A stretch of DNA of 64,000 nucleotides from Streptomyces sp. NRRL WC-3618. GTDB taxonomy: Bacteria; Actinomycetota; Actinomycetes; Streptomycetales; Streptomycetaceae. The position numbers were made by a program, and so were the translations under genes. Location of the stretch: positions 5,107 through 69,106 of the forward strand of contig NZ_LGDW01000281.1 of the NCBI RefSeq assembly GCF_001280005.1, written 5' to 3'. The stretch's first letter is position 1; every line of letters begins with the position of its first letter. The notes under the pieces were generated by a model. The model was not told where the DNA came from. It did not search any database and saw nothing but the letters and a program-made list of their open reading frames with translations. Of this stretch, positions 8,388 through 19,979 are shown piece after piece.

Positions 8388-9428
8388 GTGGCGTCCCATC
8401 GTCGACCGAAGCAGCCGAGCCGGACCCGCGTGACCGTGCTCACCACCGCCGCAGCTGCCGCCGTGGCCCTCAGTGCCAATGCCGCCAACGCCGCTCCGAG
8501 CGAGAAGCCGAGCATGGACGAGGTCAAGGCGAAGGTCGACAAGCTCTACGAGCAGACCGAGCAGGCCAGCGAGAAGCTCAACGGGGCCAAGGAGAAGCAG
8601 ACCCGGCTGGAGAAGGAGATCTCCACCCTCCAGGACAACGTCGCGCGCGGCCAGGGAGACCTGAACGACCTGCGTGACAGCCTCGGACTCGCCGCCGCCG
8701 CCCAGTACCGCACCGGCAGCATCGACCCCTCCGTGCAGCTCTTCCTCTCCGCCGACCCCGACGACTACCTCGACAAGGCGTCCACGATGGACCAGCTGAG
8801 CGGTCAGCAGGTCGAGACGCTCAAGAAGGTCACGGAGAAGCAGCGCGCGCTCGCCCAGCAGCGCTCGGAGGCCACCGAGAAGCTCAAGGACCTCGCGGAC
8901 ACCCGCAGCGAGCTGGCCGAGAAGAAGAAGGAAGTCCAGGGCAAGCTCACCGAGGCGCGCAAGCTCCTCAACTCCATGACGGCCGCGCAGAAGGCGGCCA
9001 TCGCCGCCGCGGACGCCCGCGCCAGCCGCGCCAGTCAGCGCGCCGCCCTCGACGACGGCGGTGGCGGTTCGGCCGTCACGGGCCGCGCGGGTTCCGCGTA
9101 CGCCGCCGCCCAGAGCATGATCGGCAGGCCGTACTCCTACGGCGCCACCGGCACTGCCACCTTCGACTGCTCGGGCCTCACCTCGTGGGCGTACGCCCAG
9201 GTCGGTGTGCACATCCCCCGGACCTCGCAGGAACAGGCCAACGCCGGTACGCGCATCTACTCGCAGAGCGACCTCCAGGTCGGTGACCTGGTCATCTTCT
9301 ACGGCGACCACCACCACGTCGGCTTCTACGCCGGCAACGGCCAGGTCCTGCACGCGCCCCGCACCGGCACGGTCGTCCGCTACGAGTCGATCAACAACAT
9401 GCCGTTCCAGTTCGGCGTACGGATCTGA
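8388..9428 (+). CDS. Secreted NlpC/P60 (C40) peptidoglycan hydrolase
   Basis: This 346-residue exported hydrolase has a Sec signal peptide (about residues 10-40, cleaved near ANAAP), a long coiled coil (45-215) and a C-terminal NlpC/P60 domain (about 235-346). The catalytic Cys is in TFDCSGLTSWAYAQ (about residue 260), with His in HHHVGFYAGNGQVLHAP. These enzymes cut D-Glu-mDAP bonds in peptide stems; the coiled coil commonly autoinhibits or docks to FtsEX-like partners. Start is GTG at 8388 with GAAGGAG upstream. A paralogue of the same architecture follows directly. Confidence 0.93.
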   Translation: MASHRRPKQPSRTRVTVLTTAAAAAVALSANAANAAPSEKPSMDEVKAKVDKLYEQTEQASEKLNGAKEKQTRLEKEISTLQDNVARGQGDLNDLRDSLGLAAAAQYRTGSIDPSVQLFLSADPDDYLDKASTMDQLSGQQVETLKKVTEKQRALAQQRSEATEKLKDLADTRSELAEKKKEVQGKLTEARKLLNSMTAAQKAAIAAADARASRASQRAALDDGGGGSAVTGRAGSAYAAAQSMIGRPYSYGATGTATFDCSGLTSWAYAQVGVHIPRTSQEQANAGTRIYSQSDLQVGDLVIFYGDHHHVGFYAGNGQVLHAPRTGTVVRYESINNMPFQFGVRI

Positions 9429-9532
9429 TCCTCTCTTCGCCGGATCGGATCGTCGTACTCCTTCCGGGTCTCTTCAAGATCAGGACACGTTGACGCCCGA
9501 ACGGGCGAATCACGACACCGTCCGCTGACCCC

Positions 9533-9568
9533 ACGCCCCGCCAGTGACCTGCGTCATAGGCGGGGCGT
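9533..9568 (+). terminator. Hairpin between the two NlpC/P60 genes
   Basis: ACGCCCCGCC (9533-9542) and GGCGGGGCGT (9559-9568) form a 10-bp stem with a 16-base loop, ahead of the candidate promoter of the second gene. Confidence 0.5.
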
Positions 9569-9592
9569 CACTGTGCGTGGCCGTCGAGGTCT

Positions 9593-9622
9593 TTGGCCCG
9601 CGCGTAGTCGCACGGCTACTGT
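9593..9622 (+). promoter_or_regulatory. Candidate promoter of the second NlpC/P60 gene
   Basis: TTGGCC (9593-9598) and TACTGT (9617-9622) are 18 bases apart, 63 bases before the chosen GTG start, so the second hydrolase is probably transcribed on its own. Confidence 0.45.
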
Positions 9623-9684
9623 CTGGCGCGCCCCCAACGCCGGGGGTACACATGCGTCCGTCAGCGGAAGGAGTGCGGCTTCTC

Positions 9685-10710
9685 GTGGGGTTCCATCGCC
9701 GCCTTGCACCGTCCGGGTTCAACCGGGGCTGCGCCGCGGGCGCCGCCCTGACCGTCCTGTCCGCCACCGTGGCCGCTCTCGGCGCCGCCGTCCCGTCGGC
9801 CGTCGCCGCGCCGGCCGAGAGCACCCGGGCCGAGGTCGACCGCCTCTACGCGGAGGCCGAGAAGGCCACCGAGTCCTACAACCGGGCCGACGAGCGCGCC
9901 GACGCGCTGCGCGAGCAGGTCACCCGGGCGCAGGACCGGATCGCCCGGCAGCAGCAGCGCGTCAACACCATGCGGGAGGCGCTCGGTTCGCTCGCGGGCG
10001 CCCAGTACCGGTCCGGGGGCATGGATCCTTCGCTCGCCCTGATGTTCTCCGACAACCCGGACGAATACCTCGAGAAGGCCGCCGCGCTCGACCGGATCAA
10101 CGTCCACCAGGCCGGAGAACTGCGGGAACTCGAGGCGGCCGGGCGGGAGCTCGCCCAGGAGCGCTCGGAGGCCGCCGGCCGGCTCACCGAGCTCGAGCGC
10201 AGCCGCAAGGCGGTCGCCGAGCACAAGCGGACCGTCGAACGGAAGCTGGCGAAAGCGCGGGCCCTGCTCAACTCACTGCCGTCCGCCGACCGCGCCGCCT
10301 ACGACCGGGCCTCCCGTTCCGACCGCGCCGACCTGCCCGACCCCGGCAACGCCGCCGCGCCGAGCGGCCGCGCGGCAGCCGCCGTCGCCGCGGCCCGGGC
10401 GGCGCTGGGCAGCCCGTACGTCTGGGGCTCCAACGGGCCCTCCGGCTTCGACTGTTCGGGCCTGATGCAGTGGTCGTACGCGAAGGCCGGGGTCTTTCTG
10501 CCGCGCACCTCGCAGGCCCAGCGGTACGCCGGGCACCAGGTCCCGCTCTCCCAGGCGCAACCCGGTGACCTGGTCACCTACCGGGCCGACGCCAGCCATG
10601 TCGGGATGTACGTGGGCAACGGCCAGGTGATCCACGCCCCCTATCCGGGCGCGCCGGTGCGCTACGACCCGGTGGGCATGATGCCGGTCTCGTCGGTCAC
10701 CAGGGTCTGA
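9685..10710 (+). CDS. Second secreted NlpC/P60 (C40) peptidoglycan hydrolase
   Basis: This paralogue of the preceding gene (341 aa) has a signal peptide with a hydrophobic core ALTVLSATVAALGAAV, a coiled coil (about 50-205), and an NlpC/P60 domain with Cys in SGFDCSGLMQWSYAK and His in ASHVGMYVGNGQVIHAP. I placed the start at GTG 9685 because GGAAGGAG is 11 bases upstream and it gives a normal signal peptide; an ATG at 9652 is the alternative. Tandem arrangement with the first hydrolase suggests duplication. The linker is acidic-to-neutral (SDRADLPDPGNAAAP) rather than Gly-rich as in the first copy. Confidence 0.9.
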   Translation: MGFHRRLAPSGFNRGCAAGAALTVLSATVAALGAAVPSAVAAPAESTRAEVDRLYAEAEKATESYNRADERADALREQVTRAQDRIARQQQRVNTMREALGSLAGAQYRSGGMDPSLALMFSDNPDEYLEKAAALDRINVHQAGELRELEAAGRELAQERSEAAGRLTELERSRKAVAEHKRTVERKLAKARALLNSLPSADRAAYDRASRSDRADLPDPGNAAAPSGRAAAAVAAARAALGSPYVWGSNGPSGFDCSGLMQWSYAKAGVFLPRTSQAQRYAGHQVPLSQAQPGDLVTYRADASHVGMYVGNGQVIHAPYPGAPVRYDPVGMMPVSSVTRV

Positions 10711-10794
10711 GCGCCCCCTTTCTCACCTTTCTCCACTTCCTCTTGTTTTCTGGTTTTCTCGGTTTCCCGACAGTCGGCCCGTACGATCGTCGGC

Positions 10795-12003
10795 GTGGTT
10801 GGTCGAAGGCGTACGCGGGGTGCGTGGCGGGTCCGGGTCGTGACCCTCTGGCTGCTGGTCGGCTCGCTCGTCTCCCTCGTGGCGTGCGGCGGGTCCGCCG
10901 CCGACACCGCGTCGGCCGACGTACGAAGGCTGCTCGACCGGCAGGCCGCGGCCGTCCTCGCCGGCGACGCACCGGCGTACGCGCGGACCGGTGCGCCGGC
11001 GCAGTTCACCCGGCTGCGCGCGCTCCCGCTGGCGGCCTGGTCGTACCGTCTCACCGCCCTGCACCGCACCGGGGGCGGCGAGGCCACCGCCGACGTGGAG
11101 CTCAGCTACCGCGTCAAGGGCATCGACAAGGCACCCGTGGAGGCCGCCCGGACACTGAGCCTCACCGAGCGGGACGCCGGCCACTGGTACGTCGACGCCG
11201 ACAGACCCGCGCGCAGGACCGGCCAGCAGCTGTGGGACCAGGGGACCGTGGAGGCCGTACGCGGCACTCGCGGCCTCGTGCTGGGGGTCGGGCAGCCGAC
11301 GCGGACCCTGCGCCAGTACGCGGGCCTCGCCGACCGGGCCGTGCCGGCCGTGACCCAGGCGTGGGGCGCGGCGTGGACGCGGCGGGTCGTGATCCTCGTA
11401 CCGAAGTCGCTGGACGGGATGGCGGGGCTGCTCGGGTCGCCGGCCTCCTCGTACCGGGGGATAGCGGCCGTCACGACCGGGGAGACGGGCGGGTCGGTGC
11501 AGGCACCCGCGGACCGGATCATCGTCAACCCGGAGGCGTACAGCGTGCTCGGCGACTTCGGCAAGCAGGTCGTGCTCACCCACGAGACCACGCACGTGGC
11601 GACCCGTACCGCCACCTCGGCGGCCACGCCCCTGTGGCTCTCCGAGGGATACGCGGACTGGGTCGGCTACCGGTCCACGGGCCGTACGGCCGTCCAGGTG
11701 GCATCCGAACTGGCCCGCGTCGTGGCCTCGGGCGAGGTGCCGGACGCGCTTCCGGAGGACGCGGACTTCGGCTTCGGCGGGGGCGGGGCGAAGCTGGCCC
11801 AGGCGTACGAGGGCGGCTGGCTGGCGTGCCGGATGATCGCCGACCGGTGGGGCGAGGCACGGCTCGGCGCGTTCTACCGGGCCGTGGGGGCACACGGGCA
11901 GCGGGCGGGGGCCGTCGAGGGGGCCGCGGCGGACGTGCTGGGGACGACACCCCGGGAGCTCACGGCGCTGTGGCGGGAGTACCTGCGCGCTCAGCTCGGC
12001 TGA
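10795..12003 (+). CDS. Putative lipoprotein metallopeptidase (HExxH)
   Basis: This 402-residue protein has a Sec signal with lipobox LVAC (about residues 34-37), so it should be a membrane-anchored lipoprotein. The C-terminal half contains HETTH (about 263-267) followed 15-20 residues later by WLSEGYADW, which is the gluzincin arrangement: two zinc histidines plus a downstream Glu. This supports a zinc peptidase but activity is not established. Start is GTG at 10795. It overlaps the 3' end of the GT87 gene on the other strand by 13 bases, a tail-to-tail arrangement. Confidence 0.75.
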   Translation: MVGRRRTRGAWRVRVVTLWLLVGSLVSLVACGGSAADTASADVRRLLDRQAAAVLAGDAPAYARTGAPAQFTRLRALPLAAWSYRLTALHRTGGGEATADVELSYRVKGIDKAPVEAARTLSLTERDAGHWYVDADRPARRTGQQLWDQGTVEAVRGTRGLVLGVGQPTRTLRQYAGLADRAVPAVTQAWGAAWTRRVVILVPKSLDGMAGLLGSPASSYRGIAAVTTGETGGSVQAPADRIIVNPEAYSVLGDFGKQVVLTHETTHVATRTATSAATPLWLSEGYADWVGYRSTGRTAVQVASELARVVASGEVPDALPEDADFGFGGGGAKLAQAYEGGWLACRMIADRWGEARLGAFYRAVGAHGQRAGAVEGAAADVLGTTPRELTALWREYLRAQLG

Positions 12004-13238
12004 GTCTCCCTGGCGCGGGTGGCCTGGTCGGGCAGCGGCGGGAGCGGCGCCCGGGGCGGGGCCGTCGAGCGCCACAGCTCCCGGGCAGCCGTGAGGGAGG
12101 CGACGACCAGGAGGCCGTTGCGGGTGAACAGGAGGGTCATGCCGTAGGCGTCGCTGGCGACCACGTGTCCGAAGCCGAGAGGGAACTCCAGGACCGTCAC
12201 CAGACAGGCGACGACGACCAGGGCGGCGGGCAGGGTCATCCGGCTCGCGCGGAAACCGAGGCAGACGGCGGCGAGACCGACCAGCCACACCATGTACTGC
12301 GGGCTGATCACCCGGCTGGTCACCGTGAACAGCAGCACCGCCACGAAGGCCGCGTCCGCGAGGGTGTGCGGCAGGAAGCGGGTGGCGCGCAGCCGCCACA
12401 GCACCAGCCAGCCGAAGGCGACGACGCTCGTGAGCAGCGCCACCGTGCTCACCGTGCTCACGTACGGGCCCAGGAACTCGATGGAGCCGTAGTTCAGCGC
12501 CGCCCGGCCCGCCCAGCCGAACTGCCGGCCCACATGGAAGACCAGGGAGCCCACCGACTCCACCTCGGTGCCCCGCTCGCCCTGGAAGGTCAGGAAGGCG
12601 AAGGCGCCGGGCATGGCCACGGCGAACAGCGACGCCAGCGCGGCCACCGTGACGGCCGCCGAGGCCCACGCCCGCCGCCGTACGGCCCCCAGGAGCAGCA
12701 GCGCGGGCCAGACCTTCAGCAGCGCCCCGAAGCCCGCCAGGGCGCCCATGAGACGCGGATGCCGGGCCCCGGCGAGCAGCGCGGCCACCGCCACAGCGGT
12801 CACCATCACGTCGTACCGGGCGTACACGGTCGGGCCCAGTAGCGGGACGCCCGCCACCCACACCCAGGCGCCGCGCCTGGTCCGGCCGGGGCGCGCGCCG
12901 GCGCTGAGGAGGAGGGACAGGACGGCCAGGTCGGCGAGGAAGGCCAGGACGAAGAACGCCGTCGCGTAGTCCAGGAACGGCAGCGTGGCGGGGGAGAGGA
13001 TCGCGAGGGCGGCGGCGGGCGGGTACTGCCAGGTGACGTCGGCCAGCGGGAAGACGCCGTTCCGCAGGACCTCGTACCAGCCCTGGTAGGTCACCGAGAC
13101 GTCGCTCGTGACGTCCGGGCCGGGGAAGACGAACACCTTGAACACGAACAGCAGCAGGAGCAGCCGGGTGAGGCACCAGGTGCCCAGCAGTGCCACGGGG
13201 GGCCGCTTCCGCCCTCCGTCCACGATGTCCACGTGCAT
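11991..13238 (-). CDS. GT87-type membrane glycosyltransferase
   Basis: This 415-residue polytopic protein (about ten hydrophobic helices) resembles the GT87 alpha-mannosyltransferases that use polyprenyl-phosphate mannose. The N-terminal helix is followed by an extracytoplasmic loop with GPDVTSDVSVTYQGWYEVL, where the acidic residue expected for GT-C enzymes sits. GARPG and the C-terminal R-rich tail are cytoplasmic. It is transcribed away from the neighbouring GT4 gene. Together they suggest phosphatidylinositol mannoside or lipoglycan assembly. Confidence 0.8.
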   Translation of the reverse strand: MHVDIVDGGRKRPPVALLGTWCLTRLLLLLFVFKVFVFPGPDVTSDVSVTYQGWYEVLRNGVFPLADVTWQYPPAAALAILSPATLPFLDYATAFFVLAFLADLAVLSLLLSAGARPGRTRRGAWVWVAGVPLLGPTVYARYDVMVTAVAVAALLAGARHPRLMGALAGFGALLKVWPALLLLGAVRRRAWASAAVTVAALASLFAVAMPGAFAFLTFQGERGTEVESVGSLVFHVGRQFGWAGRAALNYGSIEFLGPYVSTVSTVALLTSVVAFGWLVLWRLRATRFLPHTLADAAFVAVLLFTVTSRVISPQYMVWLVGLAAVCLGFRASRMTLPAALVVVACLVTVLEFPLGFGHVVASDAYGMTLLFTRNGLLVVASLTAARELWRSTAPPRAPLPPLPDQATRARETQPS

Positions 13239-13423
13239 TCCTGTCCGTCCCTGTGGTGCCGGCGGCCGGTACGTCGTGGCCGGTATGGGGTGGCTGGTTC
13301 TCCATGGTCAACCGATGAGCGGCCATGATCTCCCGAGCGACTGTGCGAATGCCATCAAGCGGGGCCGTGCACCTGTGAGGGTTCCGGGAGGGTGTGGGGA
13401 GGGGTTCGGTAGGGTCGGCCCCG

Positions 13424-16298
<2,875 letters not shown>

Positions 16299-16341
16299 GC
16301 CGATCCCGATCGCGGAATCGACTGGGGCACCAACTCCCGTA

Positions 16342-18138
16342 CTAGCTCTGGTAGATCGCCTCGATCTGGTCCGCGTAGTCCTTCGCCACCACATTGCGCT
16401 TGAGCTTCAGGGACGGCGTCAGGTGGCCCGACTCCTCGGAGAACTGGGAGGCCAGAATGCGGAACTTCCGCACCGATTCCGCCTTCGACACCGCGGCGTT
16501 GCCGTCGTCGACCGCGCCCTGGACCGCCGCGAGCAGATCCGGGTCCTGGGCGAGCGACGCCGCGGTGGACCCGGCCGGCTTGCCGTGCTCGTCGGCCCAA
16601 CGGCCCAGGAACTCCTCGTCGATGGTGACGAGCGCGCCCACGAACGGTCGCCCGTCGCCGACCACCATGCACTCCGCCACCAGCGCGTGCGCGCGGATAC
16701 GGTCCTCGATCACGGCCGGCGCGACGTTCTTGCCGCCCGCGGTGACGATGATCTCCTTCTTGCGGCCGGTGATGCTCAGATAGCCGTCCTCGTCGAGGGT
16801 CCCGATGTCACCGGTGTGGAACCAGCCGTCGGCCAGCGCCTCCTCGGTCGCGCCCGGGTTGTTCCAGTACTCCTTGAACAGGTGCTCGCCGTGCAGCAGG
16901 ACCTCGCCGTCGTCGGCGATGCGCACGACCGAGCCGGGCAGCGGCTGGCCGACCGAGCCGATCTTCTGCCGGTCCCACGGGTTGAACGCGGTGGCGGCAC
17001 AGGACTCGGTGAGCCCGTAGCCCTCGAGGACCGTGAAGCCGATGCCCCGGAAGAAGTGCCCGAGCCGCTCACCGAGCGGGGCGCCGCCGGAGATGGCGTA
17101 CTCGCCCTTGCCGCCGAGGACCGCGCGCAGCTTGCTGTAGACCAGCTTGTCGAAGGTCCGGTACTTGATCTTCAGACCGAGGGACGGGCCCGACGGGGTG
17201 TCCAGCGCCCGGCTGTACGCGATCGCCGTGTCGGCGGCCTTGTCGAAGATCTTGCCCTTGCCGTCCGCCTGCGCCTTGGCCCGTGCCGAGTTGTAGACCT
17301 TCTCGAAGACGCGCGGCACACCGAGGATCAACGTCGGCCGGAACGAGACCAGTTCGTCGGTGAGGTTCTTGATGTCCGGGACCATGCCCAGCCTGATCGG
17401 CGCCATCATCGGCGCGATCTGCACCAGCCGCCCGAAGACGTGCGCGAGCGGCAGGAAGAGCAGCACCGAGCACTCGCCGGTCCGGAACAGGGGCCGCAGC
17501 CGCTCGACGACGTTGCCGCACTCGGCGAAGAAACTGCGGTGCGTGAGCACGCAGCCCTTGGGCCGGCCGGTCGTCCCGCTCGTGTACACGATGGTCGCCG
17601 GGTCGTCGGCCTTCGCCCGCGCACCGCGCTCCTCGACGGTCGCGTCGGAGACGCCCTGACCGGCCCGCCCCAGCTCCTCCACCGCGCCGGCGTCGATCTG
17701 CCAGACGTGCTCGAGCCCGGGCAGACGGTCGCGCACCGACTCCACGGTGGCGGCGTGGCCGTCCAGTTCCACGATGATCGCGGTGGCCCCCGAGTCGCTG
17801 AGGATCCACTGCACCTGCTCGGCGGAACTGGTCTCGTACACGGGCACGGTCACCGCGCCGGCGCACCAGATCGCGAAGTCGAACAGGGTCCACTCGTACC
17901 GCGTACGGGACATCAGGGCGACCCGGTCGCCGGGTGCGACCCCGGAGGCGATGAGGCCCTTCGCGGCGGCGTTCACCTCGGCGAGGAACGTCGTGGCCGT
18001 GACGTCCTGCCAGGCGCCGTCCACCTTGCGGGCGATGACGGCGACATCCGGATGCTGCACGGCGTTTCGGCGGACGATGTCGGTCAGATTTCCGTCCGCG
18101 GGGACCTCGTACAAAGCCGGAAGGCTGAACTCGCGCAA
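16342..18138 (-). CDS. Long-chain acyl-CoA synthetase (FadD-type, AMP-binding)
   Basis: This 598-residue member of the ANL superfamily activates fatty acids to acyl-CoA via acyl-AMP. The P-loop TIVYTSGTTGRPKGC (about 190-205), the GYGLTESCA motif (about 355), TGDIGTLDEDG (about 445) and the C-terminal KKEIIVTAGGKNV hinge/lysine region are intact. It resembles actinobacterial FadD15. Start ATG at 18138 follows AGGAG. An ACTG-AC-CAGT mini-palindrome at about 18367-18376 lies in the divergent spacer but is too short to call an operator. Confidence 0.92.
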   Translation of the reverse strand: MREFSLPALYEVPADGNLTDIVRRNAVQHPDVAVIARKVDGAWQDVTATTFLAEVNAAAKGLIASGVAPGDRVALMSRTRYEWTLFDFAIWCAGAVTVPVYETSSAEQVQWILSDSGATAIIVELDGHAATVESVRDRLPGLEHVWQIDAGAVEELGRAGQGVSDATVEERGARAKADDPATIVYTSGTTGRPKGCVLTHRSFFAECGNVVERLRPLFRTGECSVLLFLPLAHVFGRLVQIAPMMAPIRLGMVPDIKNLTDELVSFRPTLILGVPRVFEKVYNSARAKAQADGKGKIFDKAADTAIAYSRALDTPSGPSLGLKIKYRTFDKLVYSKLRAVLGGKGEYAISGGAPLGERLGHFFRGIGFTVLEGYGLTESCAATAFNPWDRQKIGSVGQPLPGSVVRIADDGEVLLHGEHLFKEYWNNPGATEEALADGWFHTGDIGTLDEDGYLSITGRKKEIIVTAGGKNVAPAVIEDRIRAHALVAECMVVGDGRPFVGALVTIDEEFLGRWADEHGKPAGSTAASLAQDPDLLAAVQGAVDDGNAAVSKAESVRKFRILASQFSEESGHLTPSLKLKRNVVAKDYADQIEAIYQS

Positions 18139-18435
18139 GACTGCTGCTCCTCATAGGGCGCCGGCGCCACGACTTTGTGCGATGCGACGGTGCGGTCCAT
18201 GGCTTGGGCAAGTACTCACGGATCCCGTGGTCGACATCCTGAGTACGACTGGACTGCCCGGACGTTACCCGCCGGTATGGCTTCTACGACAGGGGGGTCC
18301 GGCGAGATGTTCGCGGCATCACACGGGTTGGTGTCCTTTACGCACAGTAGTGCACGGTTTTCCTGACTGACCAGTAACCGCCGGCGACCCCCCAGTTCTG
18401 TTCACCCGAGCCCCACACGCCTACCCTTGATCGCC

Positions 18436-19242
18436 ATGGCACCCTCACCGCGGGGCAACCCACAGTTGAAGAAGACGCGTGTTCATGTGGTCAGCGACGT
18501 GCACGGCAACGTGCGGGATCTGGCCGTCGCCGGTGCGGGCGCGGACGCCCTGATCTGTCTGGGCGACCTGGTCCTCTTCCTCGACTACGCCGACCACTCG
18601 CGCGGCATCTTCCCCGACCTCTTCGGCGCCGAGAACGCGAGCCGCCTCGTGGCGCTGCGCACGGCCCGCCGCTTCGAGGAGGCCGGCGAGCTCGGCGCCC
18701 AACTGTGGGCCGGTGTCGGCGCGGACCGGGCGACGGTGATCGAGAAAGCGGTGCGCAAGCAGTACGCCGAACTGTTCGCCGCCTTCCCCACACCGACGTA
18801 CGCCACCTACGGCAACGTCGACATGCCGACCCTGTGGGCGGAGTACGCCGGACCGGGTACCCGCGTCCTGGACGGGGAGCGGGTGGAGATCGGGGGCCGG
18901 ACCTTCGGCTTCGTCGGCGGTGGCCTCCGGACGCGGATGCGCACGCCGTACGAGCTCAGCGACGAGGAGTACGCGGCGAAGATCGAGGCGGTCGGCGAGG
19001 TCGACGTGCTGTGCACACACATTCCGCCGGAAGTGCCGGAACTGGTGTACGACACGGTCGCGCGCCGCTTCGAACGCGGCAGTCGTGCGCTGCTGGACGC
19101 GATCCGGCGAACGCGCCCCCGGTACGCGCTGTTCGGTCACGTCCACCAGCCGTTGGCCCAGCGGATGCGGATCGGCGCCACGGAGTGCGTGAACGTGGGG
19201 CACTTCGCGGGGAGCGGGAAGCCGTGGGCGCTCGAATGGTGA
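18436..19242 (+). CDS. Metallophosphoesterase
   Basis: This 268-residue calcineurin-like phosphoesterase has the metal-binding blocks in order: DVHGN (about residue 19), GDLV, YGNVD (about 125), CTHIP (about 195) and GHVHQ (about 238). The substrate cannot be inferred. I chose ATG at 18436 over an in-frame TTG three codons earlier. It is divergent from the acyl-CoA synthetase gene and followed at 120 bases by the SRPBCC gene, so it may form the head of a short operon. Confidence 0.88.
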   Translation: MAPSPRGNPQLKKTRVHVVSDVHGNVRDLAVAGAGADALICLGDLVLFLDYADHSRGIFPDLFGAENASRLVALRTARRFEEAGELGAQLWAGVGADRATVIEKAVRKQYAELFAAFPTPTYATYGNVDMPTLWAEYAGPGTRVLDGERVEIGGRTFGFVGGGLRTRMRTPYELSDEEYAAKIEAVGEVDVLCTHIPPEVPELVYDTVARRFERGSRALLDAIRRTRPRYALFGHVHQPLAQRMRIGATECVNVGHFAGSGKPWALEW

Positions 19243-19361
19243 CCCGGCCGCCGACCCCCGGTCCGGGTGACAACGGCCTGCCCCGCGCGGGGTAGCCTTC
19301 ACGCTGCACATACGTGCGCACCCACCTCCCTCACCGGACCGCATCTGGAGGAGCCACGGCG

Positions 19362-19802
19362 ATGGCGGAATTCACCAGTTCGAGCATCACGATCGAGGCG
19401 GCACCGAACGAGGTGATGGCGGTGATCGCCGACTTCGCCCGTTACCCGGACTGGACCGGCGAGGTGAAGGAGGCGGAGATCCTCAAGACCGACGCCCAGG
19501 GCCGCGCCGAGCAGGTCCGCCTCGTCATGGACGCCGGCGCGATCAAGGACGATCAGACCCTCGGCTACACCTGGACCGGCGAGCACGAAGTCTCGTGGAC
19601 CCTGGTCAAGTCGCAGATGCTGCGGGCGGTTGACGGCTCGTACATCCTGAAGCCGGCGGGGGGTGGGGCGACCGAGGTCACCTACCAGCTGACGGTGGAC
19701 GTCAAGATCCCGATGCTCGGCATGATCAAGCGCAAGGCGGAGAAGGTCATCATCGACCGCGCGCTGGCGGGCCTGAAGAAGCGCGTCGAGGAGCCGAAGT
19801 AA
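19362..19802 (+). CDS. SRPBCC family protein (polyketide cyclase/dehydrase-like)
   Basis: This 146-residue protein has the START/SRPBCC fold, a helix-grip domain with a deep ligand cavity. It starts MAEFTSSSITIEAAP and continues IADFARYPDW, the typical first strand and helix of this family. ATG 19362 is preceded by GGAGGAG at 15 bases. A housekeeping lipid- or quinone-binding role is possible; no polyketide genes are nearby, so a cyclase role is not supported here. Confidence 0.85.
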   Translation: MAEFTSSSITIEAAPNEVMAVIADFARYPDWTGEVKEAEILKTDAQGRAEQVRLVMDAGAIKDDQTLGYTWTGEHEVSWTLVKSQMLRAVDGSYILKPAGGGATEVTYQLTVDVKIPMLGMIKRKAEKVIIDRALAGLKKRVEEPK

Positions 19803-19946
19803 CTCGGGGGCGCTGCCCCCGAACCCCCGCTCCTCAAACGCCGGAGGGGCTGATTTTCAGCCCGTCTGGGGGTCCCCCCTCTGGGGGAGTTTGAGGACGA
19901 GGCCCCTTCAGGGCCGAAGCGGGGGTCTGGGGGCGCAGCCCCCAGG
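19803..19946. repeat. Composite dispersed intergenic repeat
   Basis: This block shares GGGGGCGCTGCCCCC and TCAAACGCCGGAGGGGCT with the element at 5.26-5.34 kb, followed by an inverted copy of the first module (GGGGGTCTGGGGGCGCAG). It fills most of the gap between the SRPBCC and ArsA-like genes and should fold into several strong hairpins. Confidence 0.6.
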
Positions 19947-19979
19947 GGGTGCGTGCCAACACCGGTACCGTTCACCCCC

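Noticed and set aside
5622..9353. Very long minus-strand frame across several genes
   Set aside because: Only its last 248 codons are the rhomboid gene; the rest is the mirror of plus-strand genes.
18361..18380. TetR-type operator for the acyl-CoA synthetase
   Set aside because: Only a 4-bp-arm palindrome (ACTG-AC-CAGT); too short to support.
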